Made by a program: the position numbers and the translations under genes
Part shown: piece after piece, positions 58,547 to 64,000 of the stretch
How the letters are laid out: each line of letters starts with the position of its first letter
Numbering within the stretch: position 1 is the first letter of the stretch
The notes under the pieces: generated by a model
Database searches by the model: none
Seen by the model: only the letters and a program-made list of their open reading frames with translations
Told to the model about the DNA's origin: nothing
NCBI GenBank assembly: GCA_037954665.1
Contig: JBBMOL010000073.1
Span: forward strand, 2,976,001-3,040,000
From: Laguncularia racemosa
Taxonomy: Eukaryota; Streptophyta; Magnoliopsida; Myrtales; Combretaceae
Direction of reading: 5' to 3'
Length of the DNA stretch: 64,000 nt

Positions 58547-59975
58547 AACAAGTTCGAAAATGCGTTTCGTAGAGGAACTGTCTCGACCTAAAGAGGTCTC
58601 TTCTCCCTTGAATCCCTCTTACCTGGTCTTAGATGATGTGCCTAAAAGGGGATTAAGTACAATCAAAACAACCCAAATATAAACCTCAAAAGACAAAATC
58701 AAATTCGGTTCAAAGGTGAGATAATTTGCATGAACCCTAATTGATGGAGGATAAACCAAATGATAAAATCAAGGAGATGAAATCCACAAATATGATAATT
58801 CTCAATTGAATCAATTAACCAACTTAAGTTCCAAGAGAATTCCAATTAAAAAAACATAAATTAAAGTCGTGATCCTCCTCACAACAAAGAAAATTCAACG
58901 CCATAAGTGTAATGACAATTTGATGGTAGTAATAAGTGCTAAAAACCAATCAATTAGGCAATAATAATTTGATTACATATGCAATCAAATCTAACCAAGA
59001 AGATTTCAATCCAACCCTAGATATGACTCATTAGAAATGAAAAGAAACACAACAATAAGAAATTGATATAACTCACAATTTCCCCTTATTGCACTCGCCA
59101 CAATTCAAATTCTTGGGGTTGAAATTGATAAGAGAAATTGAACTAAGGAAGAACCCTAATTCTCTCACGTAGAGTGTATGTCTAATTCTAAAAAATGGCC
59201 TCTAAAACCCTACTTTAAGCAAGTATTTATACTTACTCCATTTAGGGTTAGAAAGTACACAAAATTACAACTATGCCACTTGTAGAGTGGTCGGTCCTAA
59301 AATAGAATTACAAACAAAATGAAAGTGTCCCAAAAGTAAATACAACATAAAATAGTCCATAGAACAATTACAAAGTACAAAATATTATAAATCTTCATGA
59401 GCCAATGCTTCGAAATAAAAACAATTGTAGTGGGCCTTTGAATACAAATCTGATGATGTCCCATAGCCATCAACTAATATAGGACATGTTGGCATCCCAT
59501 AGAGAATTATTATTGTATTATACCTGTAAGATTATTTCTCAAATACTTATTAGATAAAAAGAAATGAAGTAAAATATGCGCGATTTGGATCATCATCCAA
59601 ATTTAGTTCTGAAAGCATATACGGTGCCGAAAAAATTTCCCATCATTAGAGAGTCTAATTATTCTTCCCAACCTCCTCTTTCTATTTAAAATGGAAATCC
59701 TTAACTATTGCTTAAGCCTTAGAAAAGGGGAATGCTCTTAAAGGCAATAGCAAACTAGATTCGAGACAGTAGTTAATGGAGCCATCAAGTGAGTCCAATT
59801 TTATAAGGTTGAGCCGCTAAATAAAGCCTTGCCATTAAGTGAACACGCGGGATCGTATGCGTTGTTAGAGGAAGGAATGGATATAGGTTAATCCATAATA
59901 GAAGGCAGAAGATATCCACAAGCATAGGTTGTTCGGATGCATCATAGGCACATTTATGTCTTTATTGATATCCTT
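58547..59975. repeat. repeat Y, outer copy, interrupted by solo LTR F
   Basis: Pieces 58547-58628 and 59651-59975 together match the reverse complement of 53722-54155. This copy keeps more CG sites. Left of 58547 the sequence differs from what follows Y in the inner copy, so the two Y copies have different neighbours. Confidence 0.83.
58634..59645 (-). mobile_element. solo LTR F of the gag-protease-only family in mitochondrial-like DNA
   Basis: 1012 bp from TGATGTGCC to TTTCCCATCA with a perfect TSD TTAGA (58629-58633 and 59646-59650). On the minus strand it starts TGATGGGAAATTTTTTC and has GGATGATGATCCAAATCG and GTATAAATACTTGC, as in the LTRs of element C. No internal region. The perfect TSD indicates a late insertion, after the mitochondrial DNA had moved to the nucleus. 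Confidence 0.93.
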
Positions 59976-62234
59976 AAATTTCATCAATTCCAAACTCAAG
60001 CACCTACTCATCCATTTTCATTCCAAAGGCAAACATTTCCATTAAGTGACTATAACTGCTATGGTTTACAGTCAATAGTTCTTAACCAAACCTTTCTCGC
60101 CAAGTTTTATAAAGCTTTAAGAGAGAATAGGGAGTAGGGGGACCTTCGCTTCATTATAAATTTTACCTAAACCGTCTTTCTTCTCCTGCGAAGTCCTAAG
60201 AAAGTCCCTAGCAGCAAGTTAGTATAGTTCTCCTATTGCTAATTTAACCTTACACGAATTCAAAATCTTCTTCTTTAGTCTATGGTTCTAAATAATAATC
60301 AAACCAAAAGACACGGCTAGGCGAGAACAAAAAGGGGTCATCGTCTGATAGCTAGTAGCTCTACTAAGTGAAGAATCGCTTGCTGCCTTTTCTTCACAAA
60401 TAACATATGTAATAGCCTAGGAGAAGAGAAGTAAGCTACCCTTACCTACCTCCCATCTATATCTATAGGTGGCAATGCATGTAAGAGATCTCTATTTTGC
60501 TTTAAAAACTTAGAATGATATGACCGAGATATCATATCTTAACTGGTTCGTTAGATCCATATAATGCGAAGTGATGAGTTGGTTATTAGTTATTTAGTTA
60601 TTAGTGCATACTATGGGGCAGGTCTTTTGCTAATACTAACTCAAAAACAAGGCGAATAGTAGGCTGGGTCTCTATTTTGTTTTGATCAACAGCCCTTAGT
60701 CCTCCTACGGCAGCAAATCATCTCTACCCAGGTACATAGCTTCCATCCCTTTGTCTTATCCACTTAACCTACATTAGGCAAGGAGTAGAAGGTAGTAAAG
60801 TGAACCAAGCTTTCAAAGGTTAGAAGGGACATGTGATTGAATCAAGGCTAGTGAGCCAAAGTATAAGTCTGTTATATCGAATGCTACTATTGTAGAATAG
60901 GTTGCACATTCAAAGGGTATTAGGAGGAATGCGCTCTTTAAAAGAATAGGCTCTAGGATTGTTGACTTTCCTTCCCCTTGGTTTAAGGCTTCAATGCCAA
61001 ATCCCTAAAGCATTGAAATAATAGCTATGTTGTTACCGGTTTCTATCCCACCAACAAGCTAGTAGATAGAGTGAGGTACCTTTGTAATAGGTAGTCGGAG
61101 TAAAGGAAATGCCACTTCTTTTCTTTTGGGGCAAAGACCTTTCTTTCCTCATTGTTGGATCAAAAGATTGAAGTCTTACTGTGACCTGTGCTACCTATTC
61201 CTAGTGTGCCTAGGGATGTGGTGCTACCTAAAGCTCTCAACGGGTGAGATTTCCATTGGCCCGATTGATATCTTTAAATTTAATGAAGACTACTCCTCTC
61301 TTACCTTGCTTTTTGGCTTAGCCACTCTATTTTCTTAATTAAGCTTTCTCCTCTCTCAAACTAGAAAGCACTTTAGCCTATAGAAAATTAGGTTTTGTAC
61401 TTTTCAAAAAAAAAAAAAGTTATAGTTTTTTTTTTAACTTCCCTTTATGACTTTTCTCTTTTCTTCCCTTTTTGATATTAATTCAAGTCTTTTCAAATTT
61501 TGAGTTAAAATTTTTATTTTTTTTTTCTATGTGGTATGTCAACGTTAAGTTAAACGATAATAAAATTAAAATATATTGTCTCAGTTCAGACGTAATTACG
61601 CTGTAGGTTAAAGTTTGAACACTTAAAACCTCTGCAATTGAAAATTCGATAACTTTGACTGCAAATTGCAATTATGATAAAATTTTTAGGACTTTCGGGA
61701 CTTTTTCAATGAAAATAAATAAAAATTAATAGAGCTGTTATCCAGGAAACACATAATAGGACGACAGAACCGAATTTAAATATCCAGTCTGGATCAACTC
61801 TCGCATTCGTGTAGTCAAGCGTCGGGTTTAGTTTTACCAGCCCAAGGCCGAGCTCCTCGTACCTTTTCCTTGTAGGCGAAGTCTGCTGAAATAATACAAC
61901 TGATTTAAATAAATGTTCATTCACTCCCTTTTTACCGGTTTTCTGACACAAACGGGAAAAAGTTAAAAATAGTAGATATGTGGGAGAAATATTGCATACA
62001 CAATATTATTAAAAAAATAAAATAAAATGAATGTTACCTCTATTTATATTTTAATTTTTATGTAATTATGAGATGGAGTGTTTTTTTATTAATAGTGTAT
62101 AAGCAGTATTAAAAAATACATATTTATAAAAGTTGTTTTGGCTTTGTGACACTCATGGCCGGATTCGAAGCAGAGTAAATCCGAAATCGAATTGTCGGTT
62201 TGATAGAATCGGGTCTGATCGGTGGGTTCCTATC
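59976..62234. other. decayed mitochondrial-like sequence passing into AT-rich spacer
   Basis: To about 61.37 kb the style is like the preceding spacers, with scattered stops and no recognised gene. From 61.4 kb it is AT-rich with homopolymer runs. An 81-codon ORF on the minus strand (61951-61706) has a soluble head (TSPTRKRYEELGLGLVKLNP) and a C-terminal hydrophobic helix (VVLLCVSWITALLIFIYF); I do not recognise it and cannot tell whether it is real. Confidence 0.45.
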
Positions 62235-64000
62235 TATAAATACCCTATTTTTTTTCTTAATGTTCAATAATAATCAATTATCAATTTTTTTCTATTTTTT
62301 TAATTTAGTAAAAATAGGAAAATATTCAAAAAATAAAATAAATAGAAAAAATACATTAATTTTAGAAAATAATTATAGAAATAGTAATAAAAGGAATTAA
62401 ATAATTTTTACAGTTTTTTGAAATTTCAAAAAATACAAAAATAAAAAAAATCGCATTGCATATATGCAAATTACAAAAATAAAAAAAATCAAGTAAGTGG
62501 GCTAGCCCAGCTAGTCCGAGCCACGGCCCTGTGCGCGCGGGAGGGGGTCAGGTCACGGGTTCAAAACGCTAGGGAGGCAGAATCCGTGTTTTGCAATTTT
62601 TTTCCTCACCTGGGACACATGTTAGCAGATGATTGGCTGGAACGGGCACATGCGTCGGACGCGTGACTTTCTTCAACTTTCCTCCGAGATTGTTGCCGAT
62701 AGGGGGAAAAATCACATTTCGGCCATTTTAATTCGATTTTTTTACACAAATCCAACAGATCTTTAACTAAAATAGGATAAATATCATCCAATTGGAATCA
62801 AATCGCAACAAATCGGAGATGGGTTTTTCAACCGAAATCCGATTTGCTTCAATCTAAGGAAATCTGAGCTTATCCAGCTCGATTTCTTGTACCTATAAAT
62901 AGATGAGGAAGGGATGAAGCAGAAGCAAAGATCATAAGTGAGAAAAAGAGAGAAATCAAAGCCTCACCAGATTTTCCAAGCCGCAACCGCCGATTAAGCC
63001 TCAAACCACCACCAGGAGGTGTTTTTAGAGAAATCTACCGCCACGGTTGAGTTCCCACCCTCGAAAACTTAGGAAACAACACCTCAACCTCCTCGAAAGG
63101 CCGTCGGAACGCTATCAACGAGCACCTCCAGCCGCCGTAACCAATCGACCCGACCCGATCCGACTCAACCCACGCACCGACTTGGATCCAGGTAAGTCGG
63201 ATTTTTTTTATTTTTTATTTGTATTTTTTTTAGTCATTTTATTTATTTTTTTGAATTAATTTATCTCTTTGTTATTTATAATTCAAAAATAGAAAAATGT
63301 TAGAATTAAGATTAATTTTTTTTAGGATTTAATTTAGGATGAGTAATAGAAAATAATAAAAAATAAAATAATAATAATTATAAATTATAAAAATATAAAA
63401 TAAAAAATGATAAAGATATATTAGAAAAATGATAAAATTTAGATTTTAGTTTAGGGTAGATAAATAATATAGGAGAAAATTTTTTAATAAAAATTAATAA
63501 AAATTATAAAAAAATTAATAAAAACTTATAATAATAGAGGTGAGTTGAAAAATAGGAAAATAATTTTTTTTATCACTTAGAAAAATCATTTTCTTAAATA
63601 AACCCAAAATCGGTTTTTTCCTTAAAATTATTATTTTTCAGAAAATCAAATGATCAAGTTTAGGCTTAGATTTTTCCAGAAAAAATACTAAAATTATAAA
63701 AACGTAAACCAAAAGTAATTTCATAATTAAAAATCACAAACACATTAAAGTTTTTCAGGAAAAGCGAACTACGGCCCGTTTGATCCTAGGTACGTGAGCA
63801 CCCATTTGGGGCAACTCTAAAAAGAATAAAAAATTATTTTTTTAGAATAACTTATTCTAAAACACAATAAAAAGATAACAAAAAAAAAAAATAAAAGACA
63901 TTAGGAAAAGTTTTAGATTTTAGGAAAATAGGGTAGTAACCTTAAGGTTTTAATATGTTAGTCTCCGAACCCAGAAACTCTGGTTTTCCCTTTCCTCTTT
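62235..64000 (+). repeat. LTR of the Tat-like family, plus orientation, cut by the window end
   Basis: It is the reverse complement of the LTRs at 11572-13465 and 24142-25984 over their length up to the CTCTGGTTTTCCC block at the window end. Start taken at TATAAATACCC, which matches the family's TGTAAATACTCC. A TATA-like CCTATAAATAG lies near 62894. GC-rich parts (62510-62580, 63050-63180) keep more CG sites than the other copies, so it looks younger. It is either a 5' LTR of an element beyond the window or a solo LTR. Confidence 0.88.
62495..62580 (+). promoter_or_regulatory. tRNA-like (A-box/B-box) module in the plus-strand Tat-like LTR
   Basis: GTGGGCTAGCCCAGCTAGTC (A-box-like) is followed by a GC-rich middle and then GGGTTCAAAACG (B-box-like) at about 62558-62569. 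This is the best preserved of the three copies. It lies about 260 bp into the LTR and upstream of the TATA-like box. Confidence 0.55.

Larger units (their letters stand above)
48522..61400. mobile_element. mitochondrial-like DNA insertion (NUMT), rearranged
   Basis: The block holds ccmFC exon 2 with a group II intron end, and sequence of the higher-GC, gene-sparse style of plant mitochondrial spacers (clearest 49.8-53.6 and 57.0-58.6 kb). Left edge is taken at 48522, where the inverted-repeat arm begins; the right edge near 61.4 kb is a guess from composition. Frameshifts in ccmFC, the interspersed nuclear solo LTR F, and CpG-type decay of the inner copy all point to a nuclear location, not to a mitochondrial contig. 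Confidence 0.75.

Overview
This window is nuclear DNA of a flowering plant; I cannot name the species. The evidence is a topoisomerase II gene copy with plant-like introns, several plant-lineage LTR retrotransposons nested in one another, and a block of transferred mitochondrial DNA carrying ccmFC exon 2 behind a group II intron end. I see no intact host gene. Almost every coding region is broken by stops and frameshifts. Many changes look like C-to-T or G-to-A transitions, the decay expected of long-methylated repeats.

Layout. 1-6148: 3' part of a Tekay/Del-type Ty3/gypsy element (protease, RT, RNase H, integrase, chromodomain-type end, 3' LTR), split by a 929-bp hAT-type DNA transposon at 1367-2295. 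About 6665-26100: a minus-strand, intron-containing DNA topoisomerase II (TOP2) pseudogene. One of its exons carries a solo LTR of the Tekay-like family (8740-10570). One of its introns carries a 14.4-kb Tat/Ogre-lineage gypsy element on the minus strand (11572-25984) with both LTRs, a tandem-repeat 3' UTR and two RNase H regions. About 26253-42427: a Ty1/copia element on the plus strand. Its gag is split by element B (26834-32862), which itself holds two solo LTRs (D and E). Its RNase H is split by a 356-bp solo LTR (H), which is in turn split by element C (36901-41774). B and C are gypsy-type elements with gag and protease only and no RT, RNase H or integrase.

42433-48521 is AT-rich and gene-poor, with an inverted-repeat MITE-like element and simple repeats. 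About 48522 to roughly 61.4 kb is mitochondrial-like DNA (NUMT) with a large inverted repeat and two arrangements of the same segments; a solo LTR (F, 58634-59645) is inserted in it. From about 62235 to the window end lies another, less decayed LTR of the Tat family on the plus strand.

Most insertions can be bounded exactly, because target-site duplications (TSDs) are visible. Nearly all mismatches between paired TSDs are transitions, which gives a rough relative order of insertion. The most unusual content is the self-nesting family of gag-protease-only elements (B, C and solo LTRs D, E, F), the tRNA-like module inside the Tat-family LTR, and the rearranged mitochondrial insert.
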